A stretch of DNA of 64,000 nt from JANXUF01 sp043747685. Lineage in GTDB: Bacteria > Actinomycetota > Acidimicrobiia > Acidimicrobiales > Ilumatobacteraceae. The translations under genes and the position numbers were made by a program. The first letter of the stretch is position 1. Each line of letters opens with the position of its first letter. Positions 25,091 to 34,045 of the stretch are shown here, one piece after another. The notes beneath the pieces are model-generated. The model saw only the letters and a list, made by a program, of their open reading frames with translations, made no database searches and had not been told where the DNA came from. Where the stretch lies: positions 1 to 64,000 of the forward strand of contig JAYTOR010000089.1 in NCBI GenBank assembly GCA_043747685.1, in the 5' to 3' direction.

Positions 25091-26677
25091 ATGCGGGTGA
25101 CATCGATCGGCCATGCCGGCATGTTGATCGAGACTGCTTCGGTCTCGATCGTCTGTGACCCATGGTTTCAACCGGCGTTTCTCGGGTCGTGGTTTGTTTT
25201 CCCGCGCAACGACCAACTGAGCCCTGCACTACGGCAGCGCATCGAAAACGCGGACTACCTGTACATCAGCCACCTGCACGCCGACCATCTCGACGAACCG
25301 TTCCTGCGTGAGCACATCAAGCGAGATATCGCCGTCCTCGTGCCGGGCTACCCGACGCGGGAACTCGAACGCCGGATCCGGGCGTTGGGATTCACGAACA
25401 TCATCAGAACCTTCGACACCGAAGAGCTCGATCTTGGTCACGGGGTGACGGCGGCGATCCACGTCGAAACCTCGATCACCGACGGACCTGGCGGTGATTC
25501 AGCGCTCGTCGTCAGCGACGGCTCCACCAGGATCGTCGACCAGAACGACTGCCGCACGACCGACCTCGATGCGCTGCGTTCTCACGGGCCCGTCGATCTG
25601 CACTTCCTGCAGTACTCCGGGGCGATCTGGTACCCGATGGTCTACGACGAGACGCCGCGCGACATGCGACGCCTGTGCGACGCCAAAGTCGAGAGCCAGT
25701 ACGCCAGGGCAATCAACTACGTCAAGGCGATCGACGCCCGCTATGTCGTCCCGTCTGCGGGTCCGCCGGTGTTCCTCGACCCGGAACTCAGCCATCTCAA
25801 CGTCATCACCGGAGACGAACTGTCGATCTTTCCGGATCAGCGAGGCTTCATCGAGCGGCTGCGACGACAATGGCGCGGCAATGGCATCTTCAACATCCCC
25901 GGCACGCAGATCGACATTTCTCCCGAGTCGATGACCGTCACCCACCCGCTGCCGCAGGCAGACGTCGACGCGATCTTCGACGACAAGGCTGCGTACCTCG
26001 CCACGTACGCCTCCGACTGGAGCGGATGGCTGGATGACTACAAACAAACCTGGGCACAGCCATCAGACGATCTGCTCGAGCGATTGCAGGCGTGGTGGCA
26101 GCCGCTCCTGGCGATCGCTCCACATCTGCGTCAGGCGATCGGCGCCAATGCGCTCGTCAGGACAGGCGATCTGGCCATCCTCATCGACTTCCCCAACGGC
26201 GAGGTCCGTCGCCACGCCGGTGAACCATTCGATTTCTCCTTCGACATACCACGCCGATTGGTCGAAACCGTCGCCAACGAGCAGGCCGTCGACTGGTCGA
26301 ATTCATTGTTCCTCTCCTGCCGCTTCAGCGCATGGCGACGCGGTCCGTTCAACGAGTACCTGTACAACTTCTTCAAGTCGTTGTCCGTCGTTCGCATGCG
26401 CCGCGCCGAGGCGGAAGCGATCCGCAAACGTTTTCCGGATGAAGAAGACGCCAAGGATCTCGCTGCCGAGATCGAGCTCGGCGGCTATGTGATGCAGCGG
26501 TACTGTCCCCACCGCCGTGCCGACCTCACCGTTTTCGGGGAGATCGAGGACGGCAGCCTCGTCTGCACGCTGCACGGTTGGCGCTTCGACCTCGGCACCG
26601 GCCGCTGCCTCACCGCCGACGACACCGCCATACGCATTCGTCCCAGCGTCGAGCAGGACGTCACTCCCACGCCGTGA
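25091..26677 (+). CDS. Metallo-beta-lactamase-fold hydrolase fused to a C-terminal Rieske domain (528 aa)
   Basis: The N-terminal part (about 1-290) is an MBL-fold, UlaG-like domain with SHLHADHLDE (His61, His63, Asp65, His66). The middle is helical with no recognised domain. The C-terminal 65 residues hold a Rieske 2Fe-2S site: CPHRRADLTVFG (Cys472, His474) and CTLHGWRFDLGTG (Cys492, His495). The two modules are those of CMP-N-acetylneuraminate hydroxylase, but there the Rieske domain is N-terminal. That suggests a non-heme or MBL-metal oxygenase reaction fed by a Rieske centre; the substrate is unknown. ATG 25091 begins at the first MBL strand (MRVTSIGHAG). Confidence 0.85.
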   Translation: MRVTSIGHAGMLIETASVSIVCDPWFQPAFLGSWFVFPRNDQLSPALRQRIENADYLYISHLHADHLDEPFLREHIKRDIAVLVPGYPTRELERRIRALGFTNIIRTFDTEELDLGHGVTAAIHVETSITDGPGGDSALVVSDGSTRIVDQNDCRTTDLDALRSHGPVDLHFLQYSGAIWYPMVYDETPRDMRRLCDAKVESQYARAINYVKAIDARYVVPSAGPPVFLDPELSHLNVITGDELSIFPDQRGFIERLRRQWRGNGIFNIPGTQIDISPESMTVTHPLPQADVDAIFDDKAAYLATYASDWSGWLDDYKQTWAQPSDDLLERLQAWWQPLLAIAPHLRQAIGANALVRTGDLAILIDFPNGEVRRHAGEPFDFSFDIPRRLVETVANEQAVDWSNSLFLSCRFSAWRRGPFNEYLYNFFKSLSVVRMRRAEAEAIRKRFPDEEDAKDLAAEIELGGYVMQRYCPHRRADLTVFGEIEDGSLVCTLHGWRFDLGTGRCLTADDTAIRIRPSVEQDVTPTP

Positions 26678-26727
26678 CGTCGGCATTGTGATCATCGACA
26701 CTGCGACGTCGGCATCGTGATCGTCGA
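26676..26727. repeat. Two near-identical 23-bp direct repeats after the Rieske gene
   Basis: Positions 26676-26698 and 26705-26727 differ at two bases, with a period of 29. The first copy overlaps the stop of the MBL-Rieske gene. They look like a small tandem duplication; no role is evident. Confidence 0.55.
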
Positions 26728-26792
26728 GCCCGAGACCGTTTGACGTCATAGAAGTCACTCATGCACGTCTCTTCTTCAGCGAGGGAGCGAAC

Positions 26793-27611
26793 ATGAGACT
26801 CAGGAAACGCACGCGGGCGGCGGTCAGACCGGTCGACCGGTCGTTTGCGGTCTGGCGCGACGACTCGAACCTGCTCGAACGATGGCTGCTCGTCGAGCCG
26901 GCGTACAGCCCGCTCACCTCGATCAAGACGAACGAATCGGCCCTACTCGACGTCTTCGCCGACCTCGTCGAAGCGATCAACACCGACGACTTCCGAGTCC
27001 CAGCGGCGCTGTACCGGTTCGGACGTCGCCTCGGACTGCTCGGAGTGCTGCTCGAGGAAGTCGCAGGGTCGGTGGACCGGCTGGCGACGCTGGCACCCGG
27101 CTCGCCACGCCTGCACACGTTTTCTGCAGGCATCTCGTTGGCGAACGGCTGGTCAGAGGGCCACCGCTACGGAGAACACGAGAGCGAATGCACCGACGGC
27201 CTCACCGGCCTGGCGACATTGCCCATACTGCGCCTGCGGATCGAACAACTCGCTGATCAGAGCGCATGGATTGGGATCCCGTTCGAACAGGCCTACTGCA
27301 TTGTCATCATCGACGCCGACATCGACACAACCGACACCTTCGAGTCGGAGTTGGCGATGATCACCCTCGCCGAGCGGCTGCGGGCGCATTACACGGCCGG
27401 TGAGACGATCGCCAGACACGGACCGCGGGTATTGATCCTGACGAGCAACTCCGAACGCACCCGCAGCCAACTCGTCGACGTACTGGCCGACCTGCGATCG
27501 CTGCCGCTGGCGTCGACGACGCGCGTCATCGGTTGGATCGAGGACATGACCCGGGAAATGGGTGATGGCGCACGGGTCATCGACTTCCTCACCGAGTTGA
27601 CGATCGAGTGA
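26793..27611 (+). CDS. Degenerate GGDEF-like protein (272 aa)
   Basis: The C-terminal half has the start of a diguanylate cyclase domain (DGLTGLATLPILRLRIEQLA, about 132-151) and its second strand (YCIVIIDADIDTTD). In place of the GGDEF motif the sequence is ARHGPRVLIL, so the active-site loop is lost and cyclase activity is very unlikely. The N-terminal 125 residues are helical and match nothing I know. It could be a signalling adaptor or receptor-like protein, or simply an inactive paralogue. It stands alone with a GAGCGAAC stretch upstream rather than a strong ribosome binding site. Confidence 0.6.
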   Translation: MRLRKRTRAAVRPVDRSFAVWRDDSNLLERWLLVEPAYSPLTSIKTNESALLDVFADLVEAINTDDFRVPAALYRFGRRLGLLGVLLEEVAGSVDRLATLAPGSPRLHTFSAGISLANGWSEGHRYGEHESECTDGLTGLATLPILRLRIEQLADQSAWIGIPFEQAYCIVIIDADIDTTDTFESELAMITLAERLRAHYTAGETIARHGPRVLILTSNSERTRSQLVDVLADLRSLPLASTTRVIGWIEDMTREMGDGARVIDFLTELTIE

Positions 27612-27668
27612 ACGGCACTTGACGAAGGACGCAACAGTTGTCACCTCGTCCGGCTGAGGCCTACGGTC

Positions 27669-28778
27669 TCAGTGCACCCACACGTGCATCTTCAGCGGGA
27701 TGAGGTTCGCTGCCCAGATGAAGTCCATTGCCGGCACGCTGACACGGACACAGCCGTGCGATGCCGGATAGTTCGGAACACTGCCGAGGCCGTGGATCGC
27801 CTCGCCGCCGTTGAAGTACTTCGGACGGTAGATCTGGCCCAGATCGCCTGTCCACCAGCCATCGGGACGCTGGCGGTTGATCGAAAAGTTTCCGCTGTAG
27901 GTGACAGCCACACCGGTGATCGTCGAGCCCGGAGTGTTTTGATCCGGCGCACTGTAGGACTTGCCGCTGCCGGTCGAGGTGTTCAACACCCAGACCGTCT
28001 TGCCGCCGTGCACGATGAACAGCAACTGCTTGGTCTTGTCGATCTCGACGACGTCGGCGTCCTTGCTTGCCGAGAATGCCCGTGACGTCGCCGTCGTGAG
28101 CGACGCAGCAGTCGTGGCGTCGACTGACCCCGACGGGTTCAGTGCCGCCCATTTCTGGTAGGCCATCACGCCCTGGGTTGTCGTCAAACCGTACTTGCCG
28201 TCGATATCGCCGACCCAGAAACCGAGGTCCGTCAGTCGCTGCTGGAGGGCGGCGGTGGCCGCACCGCTCTTACGGCCGACGGCCGACAGTGGAGCGCCGA
28301 GCGGGGCGACGGCGTTGGGATCAGGGGCTGCTGTCGGCGCCGGAGTTGGTGCCTCAGTCACCGGCACCGTCGTGTCGGTGGCCGGTACTGCGGTGTCAGG
28401 CACGGTGGTGTCCGGGGTGGCGGTGACCGCGGCGGGCGCTGCAGTGGCGACGGTCGGAGCAGGAGCGGTGGACCCTGGCGCTGTCGGCGGTGCCGTCGGG
28501 GCAACTGTCGATGCGGCCGTCGTGGCAGCGGAGGTCGTGCCAGCGGTCGTGGTCGCAGCGGTCGTGGCGGTGGTCACCGGCACCGTCGTCGGAGCGGCAG
28601 TCACTGCAGCGGTGGTCTGCGTCGCAGCGACGGTTGTGACGGTCAGCGACGTCGCCGCCGATGCGACGGTCGACTTCGCCGGAACCACAGAGTTGGCGGT
28701 GCTCGAGCAACTGACGCCGGCAACGACCAGTGCTCCGGTCAGGCCCATGAGGGCCAACCGTTTTGTCGAAATTCTCAT
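27669..28778 (-). CDS. L,D-transpeptidase lipoprotein (YkuD domain with peptidoglycan-binding module)
   Basis: Forms 3-3 cross-links in peptidoglycan outside the membrane. The signal peptide MRISTKRLALMGLTGALVVA ends in the lipobox VAGVSC. Then comes a Thr/Ala-rich linker of over 100 residues, a PG_binding_1 repeat (TAALQQRLTDLGFWVGDIDG, TTTQGVMAYQKW), and a YkuD domain with EIDKTKQLLFIV, the catalytic His of AIHGLGSVP and SHGCVRVS (Cys343). The start ATG 28778 gives the signal peptide; the frame is open to 28805. Family and export are clear. Confidence 0.92.
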   Translation of the reverse strand: MRISTKRLALMGLTGALVVAGVSCSSTANSVVPAKSTVASAATSLTVTTVAATQTTAAVTAAPTTVPVTTATTAATTTAGTTSAATTAASTVAPTAPPTAPGSTAPAPTVATAAPAAVTATPDTTVPDTAVPATDTTVPVTEAPTPAPTAAPDPNAVAPLGAPLSAVGRKSGAATAALQQRLTDLGFWVGDIDGKYGLTTTQGVMAYQKWAALNPSGSVDATTAASLTTATSRAFSASKDADVVEIDKTKQLLFIVHGGKTVWVLNTSTGSGKSYSAPDQNTPGSTITGVAVTYSGNFSINRQRPDGWWTGDLGQIYRPKYFNGGEAIHGLGSVPNYPASHGCVRVSVPAMDFIWAANLIPLKMHVWVH

Positions 28779-28865
28779 CGTTCTCCCGCCCAGGTTCGCG
28801 CGCACTAGGCGTACAGAATAGTGAGGGCGTCCGGCGAGTGGTGGTCACCCCACCATTGCCGGCGG

Positions 28866-29825
28866 TTACAGGTGTGCGTCGGAAGATCGACGTTCGTCAT
28901 CGAACGTCCACGGGGTGCGGATGATGGCCGCTGGATCGAAGCTGCTGAGCAGATCGACCGCCGAGATCGGCGTTGGCGCGGATGCAAGCCCGAGGCTGTG
29001 TGCCAGCAGACCAACGAGTTGCGATGGTGACGTTCCGGCTCGGCTCATCGCCGCCGCTGTGATGTCGCCGTGGCGTTTCGCCAGGCGGTGACCATCGTGA
29101 CCGAGAACGAGCGGCACGTGGAGGTATCGCTGCTTCGACATGCCGAGCAACTCGCCCAGCAGTATCTGGCGAGGAGTGGACGACAACAGGTCGTCGCCGC
29201 GTACGATCTCGGTGATTCCCTGCGCCTCGTCGTCGACGACGACCGCCAAGTTGTAAGCGGCGACCCCGTCGTTTCGGCGCAACACCACATCGTCGATCCA
29301 ACCGCTGTAGGGACCATGCACGACGTCGACGAAATCCCCGCTCGGCCGCGTCGCCGCGAGACGCAGCGCCGGGTGACGCCCTGACGCCTCCCGGGCGAGC
29401 CGCGCCGCAGCACTGAGGCGACGGCACGTCCCGGGGTACGATCGCTCGGCACCGCCGTGCGGGGCCGTCGCCGCAGCAGCGATCTCTTTTCGGGTGCAAT
29501 AGCACGGATATGTCAGATCGCTGCCCGCCAGCACGTCGATCGCCCTGTCGTAGCGTTCGAAGCGCTGCGATTGTCGAACGACGGGTCCGTCCCAGTCGAG
29601 ACCCAGCCACCGCAACGCCTCGAGCTGGTTATCGGCACACTGTTGCGACGACGTCAGCCGATCGAGGTCTTCCATCCGCACGATGAAACGACCACCCTGC
29701 GAACGGGCGGACAACCAGGCAACGAGTGCCGTGCGCAGGTTGCCGAGATGCAGTTCGCCGGTGGGACTCGGAGCGAACCGTCCGGTCACCTCGCGCTGTC
29801 GAGCCTCATCCATCGAGGAGTACAT
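28866..29825 (-). CDS. gluQ: Glutamyl-Q tRNA(Asp) synthetase
   Basis: A GluRS-like enzyme without the anticodon-binding domain that attaches Glu to queuosine of tRNA(Asp). GRFAPSPTGELHLGNLRTA carries the HIGH-type motif. The Zn cluster is TYPCYCTRKE with SYPGTC, and the KMSKS-type loop is RLAKRHGDITAA. At about 319 aa it ends right after the catalytic domain, the expected size. An alternative start is ATG 29813. It lies between the transpeptidase and deacetylase genes on the same strand. Confidence 0.9.
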   Translation of the reverse strand: MYSSMDEARQREVTGRFAPSPTGELHLGNLRTALVAWLSARSQGGRFIVRMEDLDRLTSSQQCADNQLEALRWLGLDWDGPVVRQSQRFERYDRAIDVLAGSDLTYPCYCTRKEIAAAATAPHGGAERSYPGTCRRLSAAARLAREASGRHPALRLAATRPSGDFVDVVHGPYSGWIDDVVLRRNDGVAAYNLAVVVDDEAQGITEIVRGDDLLSSTPRQILLGELLGMSKQRYLHVPLVLGHDGHRLAKRHGDITAAAMSRAGTSPSQLVGLLAHSLGLASAPTPISAVDLLSSFDPAAIIRTPWTFDDERRSSDAHL

Positions 29826-29888
29826 CCATCAGCAAACATCCATCGAGCAGGCGCATCCGTCCGTTGGCACATCCGCCACATCAGGCCG

Positions 29889-30917
29889 TTAGTCGCTCGT
29901 GAGCAGTCCGGTCTGGCGCCAATAGGCGGCGACACGATCGCCGACATCAGCACCCGGGCCGGCGCCCGTGCCTGTTTCAGGGGCTGCATCGACACCTTCG
30001 AGCGCTGCGAGCACGGCGGCACTGCACATCCGCAAGGCGTCGAGGTCGTATCCGCCTTCGAGCACCACCAGTCGTCGTCCCGCCGGCGCCAGTTGCAGCA
30101 GCCTGGCTGTCAAGGTCGCGTAATCCGCTGATGTCAGGCCGAGATCGGTGATCGGATCGAGCCGGTGGGCATCGAAGCCTGCCGAGATGATCAGCCAGGT
30201 CGGGCCAAAGGCTTCGACGACCGGGGCGACGACCGCATCGTACGCCCTGAGATAAGAATCACCGGTCGCACCCGGCGGCAGCGGTACGTTCAGCGTCGTG
30301 CCGACACCCGCTCCGGCACCCGTCTCCTCGATCCGTCCGGTCCCCGGATACAACGGCCACTGATGAAACGACACGTAGAGCACGTTCGGGTCCCGGTAGA
30401 AGATGTCCTGCGTTCCGTTGCCATGGTGGGCGTCGTAGTCGACGATGACGACCCGCTCGCCACGCGCAGCGAGGGACGCGGCAACGACGGCAACATTTGA
30501 GAAGACGCAGAATCCCATCGGCTCGTTGCGGGTGGCGTGATGACCAGGAGGGCGTACGGCACAGAACGCTGCGCTGGCAGCGGCTTCGCCACGCTCGAGC
30601 GCAGAGACGGCGGTCAAGCCGGCGCCGGCAGCGTGGAGGACGGCGGACCACGATCCACTGGACAGCGTCGTGTCAGGATCGAGCCGCCCGCCACCGGCGG
30701 CGCAGATCGCCTCGACACGGTTGATGTAGCTCAGCGGGTGCGTCCGTTCGAGGTCCTGCTTTGTCGCCGGCTGCGGATCGAGGGCAACCAGGGCGTCGGC
30801 GACACTGGTCTCCTTGGCGCCCTGCAACACCGCTTGCAGGCGTTCCGGGCGCTCAGGATGGTGGGATCCCGTGAGATGTTCGAGGTATGACTGGTGGGTC
30901 GCGAAGAGCACGGTCAC
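29889..30917 (-). CDS. Histone deacetylase superfamily protein (AcuC-like)
   Basis: An arginase/deacetylase-fold zinc hydrolase. THQSYLEHLTGSHHPERPERL opens the family pattern. The tandem His are in RPPGHHATRNEPMGFCVFSN, the zinc Asp/His in VIVDYDAHHGNGTQDIFY, and the third metal Asp in ISAGFDAHRLDPITDLGL, with the lid GGYDLDALR at the C terminus. All catalytic residues are present. It may deacetylate proteins (AcuC on acetyl-CoA synthetase) or small acetyl-amides. GTG 30917 is chosen at the first strand (VTVLFATH); the frame is open to 31013. It is divergent from a GNAT gene. Confidence 0.88.
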   Translation of the reverse strand: MTVLFATHQSYLEHLTGSHHPERPERLQAVLQGAKETSVADALVALDPQPATKQDLERTHPLSYINRVEAICAAGGGRLDPDTTLSSGSWSAVLHAAGAGLTAVSALERGEAAASAAFCAVRPPGHHATRNEPMGFCVFSNVAVVAASLAARGERVVIVDYDAHHGNGTQDIFYRDPNVLYVSFHQWPLYPGTGRIEETGAGAGVGTTLNVPLPPGATGDSYLRAYDAVVAPVVEAFGPTWLIISAGFDAHRLDPITDLGLTSADYATLTARLLQLAPAGRRLVVLEGGYDLDALRMCSAAVLAALEGVDAAPETGTGAGPGADVGDRVAAYWRQTGLLTSD

Positions 30918-30943
30918 CGTACGGACGCTACCGTCGTGAACCG

Positions 30944-31732
30944 GTGACCAAAGCCGATTCTCCGACCGAGCGCTCGAACGCCCAGATCTTTCGTGGAGCA
31001 GGCTGCGCGGCACGTGTCAGACCATGGCCCGGCGAACCGTCGATCGCCCACCTCGTGACCGTCGATCAGGGCAGTGACGTGCCGTCTTCGCTGCTCAGAA
31101 CGTGGTTGAACGAGCTGCGCCGGATGGGTTACTCCCATGTCCGCAGTGGTGCTCTACACGCGTCTGCGTGCCGCAGTTACGACGCCATCGGGTTCGTTGC
31201 TGTGCAATCGCTTGCGCTCCTGCGCGCCCCATTGCCGCCGCAGTTCACCTCGCGAACGACCCAGCGGGCAGCATCGCCGACACCTCGCCGTACCGGTGAC
31301 GTTCACCTTCGAAGAGGGACCGACAGCGAACTCGCACGACTCGCCTTCCTTGATCGCCAGGCCTTCCAACCCGGCTGGGGGCTCGATGCGACATCGATCA
31401 GCGACGCCATGAACGCCACGCCGGCCCACCGTCTTCGCGTTGCCGTCGACGAGTCGAACGACGCACCGATCGGCTACACGGTCGCCGGCAGGGCAGGAAA
31501 GTCGAGTTTTCTCCAGCGGCTCGCTGTCAACCCGGCAGCACAGCGACGAGGTGTCGGCAGCAGACTGGTCGTCGATGCTCAGGTGTGGGCGAGACGTTGG
31601 CGGGCGACGACGATGACGGTTAATACCCAGGTCGACAACCTTGCAGCACTTCGGCTCTACGAGGAATGCGGCTTCGTCCTGCTCACCGAGCAATTGACGG
31701 TCATGCAACGCGCCCTTGATCACGATGTCTGA
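30944..31732 (+). CDS. GNAT-family N-acetyltransferase
   Basis: The C-terminal GNAT domain (about residues 118-255) has LRRGTDSELARLAFLDRQAF, LQRLAVNPAAQRRGVGSRLV (acetyl-CoA loop RRGVG) and NTQVDNLAALRLYEECGF. The N-terminal half ends AACRSYDAIGFVAVQSLAL-like (SACRSYDAIGFVAVQSLALL), the end pattern of another GNAT half, so this is probably a two-GNAT protein. I use GTG 30944 (VTKADSPTE); the frame is open to 30887, where it would overlap the deacetylase start. Only 26 bases separate the divergent starts. Confidence 0.75.
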   Translation: MTKADSPTERSNAQIFRGAGCAARVRPWPGEPSIAHLVTVDQGSDVPSSLLRTWLNELRRMGYSHVRSGALHASACRSYDAIGFVAVQSLALLRAPLPPQFTSRTTQRAASPTPRRTGDVHLRRGTDSELARLAFLDRQAFQPGWGLDATSISDAMNATPAHRLRVAVDESNDAPIGYTVAGRAGKSSFLQRLAVNPAAQRRGVGSRLVVDAQVWARRWRATTMTVNTQVDNLAALRLYEECGFVLLTEQLTVMQRALDHDV

Positions 31733-31738
31733 GCGACG

Positions 31739-34045
31739 ATGTCTGAACTGATAGCCGACGTCAGCACCGCTTCCTCGACGCCTCGCCTCGTTCGCGGGTC
31801 AACCCTGCTGCTGGTCGTGACGATGCTGGCGGTCGTCTTCGGCACGGCAGCGACGGGCGTCGCTCGGGCCCAAGCTGCAACCGTGCAGCTCCGCCTCGTC
31901 AGTGTGCCGCTGTCCATTCAGCAGGACGACTCACTGCCGATCGTCGTCAGCGCAGTCGGCGAGGTGCCGACAGACGGTGTCATCGTCGTGACCGCCTACC
32001 CACCCGTGAACAGCCGTGGCGACGTCGCCACGATCGTCGGGGGCCATCTCCCGAGTGTCTCTGCTGCCGCCATCTCGTTCCCGGTCAAAGGTTTGGCGAG
32101 AGACGACAGTGGTGCGCTCGTGTTGCCGATTCCTACGCAGTCGGCGACCCGGTTGAAGACGAAATTGCGGCTCAAGGACCCCGGCCTGTACCCGCTGTCG
32201 ATCGAACTGCGCGACAGTGACACCAAGGGAACGCTCGCCCAACTGTCGACGTTCGTCGAGCGTCTCGGCCAGGACGTCACTCCGAGCACGGTGTCGGTCG
32301 GCTGGCTGTTCAGCATCGACAGTCCCCCGACGTTGCAGTCGAACGGCACCACTGTTGTCAGCGACGTCGCCAGAACACAGTTGTCGGCGCTGGCCGGGTT
32401 CCTGCAACAGACGACGGTGCCGATCAGCGCAGTGATCCGCCCCGAGTTGCTCGACGGCCTCAAGCGCAGCGGCACCGCTTCCGATCTGGCGCTACTGAAG
32501 CAGGTCGCCGCCACTTTCGGCAACCAACACGAACTACTCGCCGAGCCGTCCGTCTCGATGGATCCGTCGGCGGCGGCAGCAGCCGGGATGCAGTCGACGT
32601 TCACCGACCAACTGCGTCTCGGAGAGGACCAACTCGTCGGAAGCCTCGGTATCAACAGCGCCAAACGCAGCAGTTGGTTTATCCCCGCCGGCACCGATGC
32701 CGCTGGACTCGGGCTGCTGCGCGGGCTCGGCGTGCAGCATGTGGTTCTCGGCCAATCGGCCGCCGTTCTCCAGCCAGTCGGAACCCCGACGGGCGAGATC
32801 GGCAAGGTCCAACTCGGCACTGCCCAACTCGGCACCGATCAGACGATTCCCGCACTGATCACCGACCGGACGGTCGACGCCTCCCTGCATGCGGCCACGG
32901 ACGACCCGATCGCTACCGCTCATCTGATCGTCGCTGATCTGACGGCGCTCGGAATCGAACGCGATCGACAATTGACCACGTCCGCGCACGCGCCGGCCCG
33001 CGGTGTCGTCGTCTCCGTCGGACTCGTCGGGTCGATCGATCCGACGCTGCTGCAGGACGTCTTCACGTTGTTGCAACAATCGCCACACATCGCTCTGCGC
33101 ACGGTCGACGGTGTGCTCAGCGAACTCGAACGGGGAACCGACGTCGACGACATGCGGATGATCGGAGTCAGCAATCCGAGTCCGATCGATCTGCGATCGG
33201 CGGCATTCACGTTGACCTCGGTGAATTCCCAGATCAGCAGCTACGCCACGATGCTGACGACGTCCGACGGCGTCGATCCCCGGCCGGCGATATGGCGGCG
33301 TCTGCTGCAGGTGTATCCGGCGGACGACATCACCAATGCCGAACGCCTGGCCTACGCCAACCAGATCGGAGGGGATCTCGACGTCCTGCGATCGTCCGTG
33401 ACATATCCGTCACTCGGGCACATCACGATCGGCGGACGCGCCAGCGACATCCCCTTCGTGCTCGACAACTCCAGCGACGTCGACCTCAAGGTCATGCTGC
33501 GGCTCTCGAGCGCAAAGATGGATTTTCTGGACAACGACCAGGTGATCACGGTCAGCAAACGGACGTCGGCGAACGGGCGCACCTCGACGAACATCCGCGT
33601 CAGGGCGCGCTCAGGCGCTGAATTCCCTGTCCAAGTGCAGTTGTTCACGCCGGACGGCAAACAGGCCCTCGGACCTCCAAGCACGCTGACGGTTCGTGCG
33701 TCGGTGCTGACAGGGCTCGGGCAGGTCGCCACCGGGGCGCTGCTCGTGATTCTCGCCAGTTGGTGGCTGCAGAACTTCATGCGATCGCGACGCCGCCGAA
33801 GGGAGGAAACGAGCGCCTCGCTCGGGCGTCATCCGGTCAAGCGCTCCGAGACAAGCCGAGACCAGGACGACGCACACCAGGACGACGCACACCAGGACGA
33901 CGACACCGGTCCGAACGGCGTCATCCGGCCGCAGTTCGATGACGACGAATCCGGTGGCGGACTCGATCGTCATGACGAAGTCGGCCGACACGACGATGAA
34001 ACGCGGGTGATCGTGATGCAATCAGATAAGATTCCCGACTCGTGA
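31739..34045 (+). CDS. DUF6049 family large secreted/membrane protein (768 aa)
   Basis: This is the homologue, by position and architecture, of the large secreted protein encoded upstream of murJ in mycobacteria (Rv3909 type). A signal/TM segment at about 20-42 (LLLVVTMLAVVFGTAATGVA) precedes about 600 extracellular residues. A C-terminal TM follows (QVATGALLVILASWWLQNFM), then an Arg-rich start of the cytoplasmic tail and a repeated acidic DDAHQDDAHQDD. Its role is undetermined; the locus suggests cell envelope. The stop overlaps the DegV start by four bases. Confidence 0.8.
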   Translation: MSELIADVSTASSTPRLVRGSTLLLVVTMLAVVFGTAATGVARAQAATVQLRLVSVPLSIQQDDSLPIVVSAVGEVPTDGVIVVTAYPPVNSRGDVATIVGGHLPSVSAAAISFPVKGLARDDSGALVLPIPTQSATRLKTKLRLKDPGLYPLSIELRDSDTKGTLAQLSTFVERLGQDVTPSTVSVGWLFSIDSPPTLQSNGTTVVSDVARTQLSALAGFLQQTTVPISAVIRPELLDGLKRSGTASDLALLKQVAATFGNQHELLAEPSVSMDPSAAAAAGMQSTFTDQLRLGEDQLVGSLGINSAKRSSWFIPAGTDAAGLGLLRGLGVQHVVLGQSAAVLQPVGTPTGEIGKVQLGTAQLGTDQTIPALITDRTVDASLHAATDDPIATAHLIVADLTALGIERDRQLTTSAHAPARGVVVSVGLVGSIDPTLLQDVFTLLQQSPHIALRTVDGVLSELERGTDVDDMRMIGVSNPSPIDLRSAAFTLTSVNSQISSYATMLTTSDGVDPRPAIWRRLLQVYPADDITNAERLAYANQIGGDLDVLRSSVTYPSLGHITIGGRASDIPFVLDNSSDVDLKVMLRLSSAKMDFLDNDQVITVSKRTSANGRTSTNIRVRARSGAEFPVQVQLFTPDGKQALGPPSTLTVRASVLTGLGQVATGALLVILASWWLQNFMRSRRRRREETSASLGRHPVKRSETSRDQDDAHQDDAHQDDDTGPNGVIRPQFDDDESGGGLDRHDEVGRHDDETRVIVMQSDKIPDS

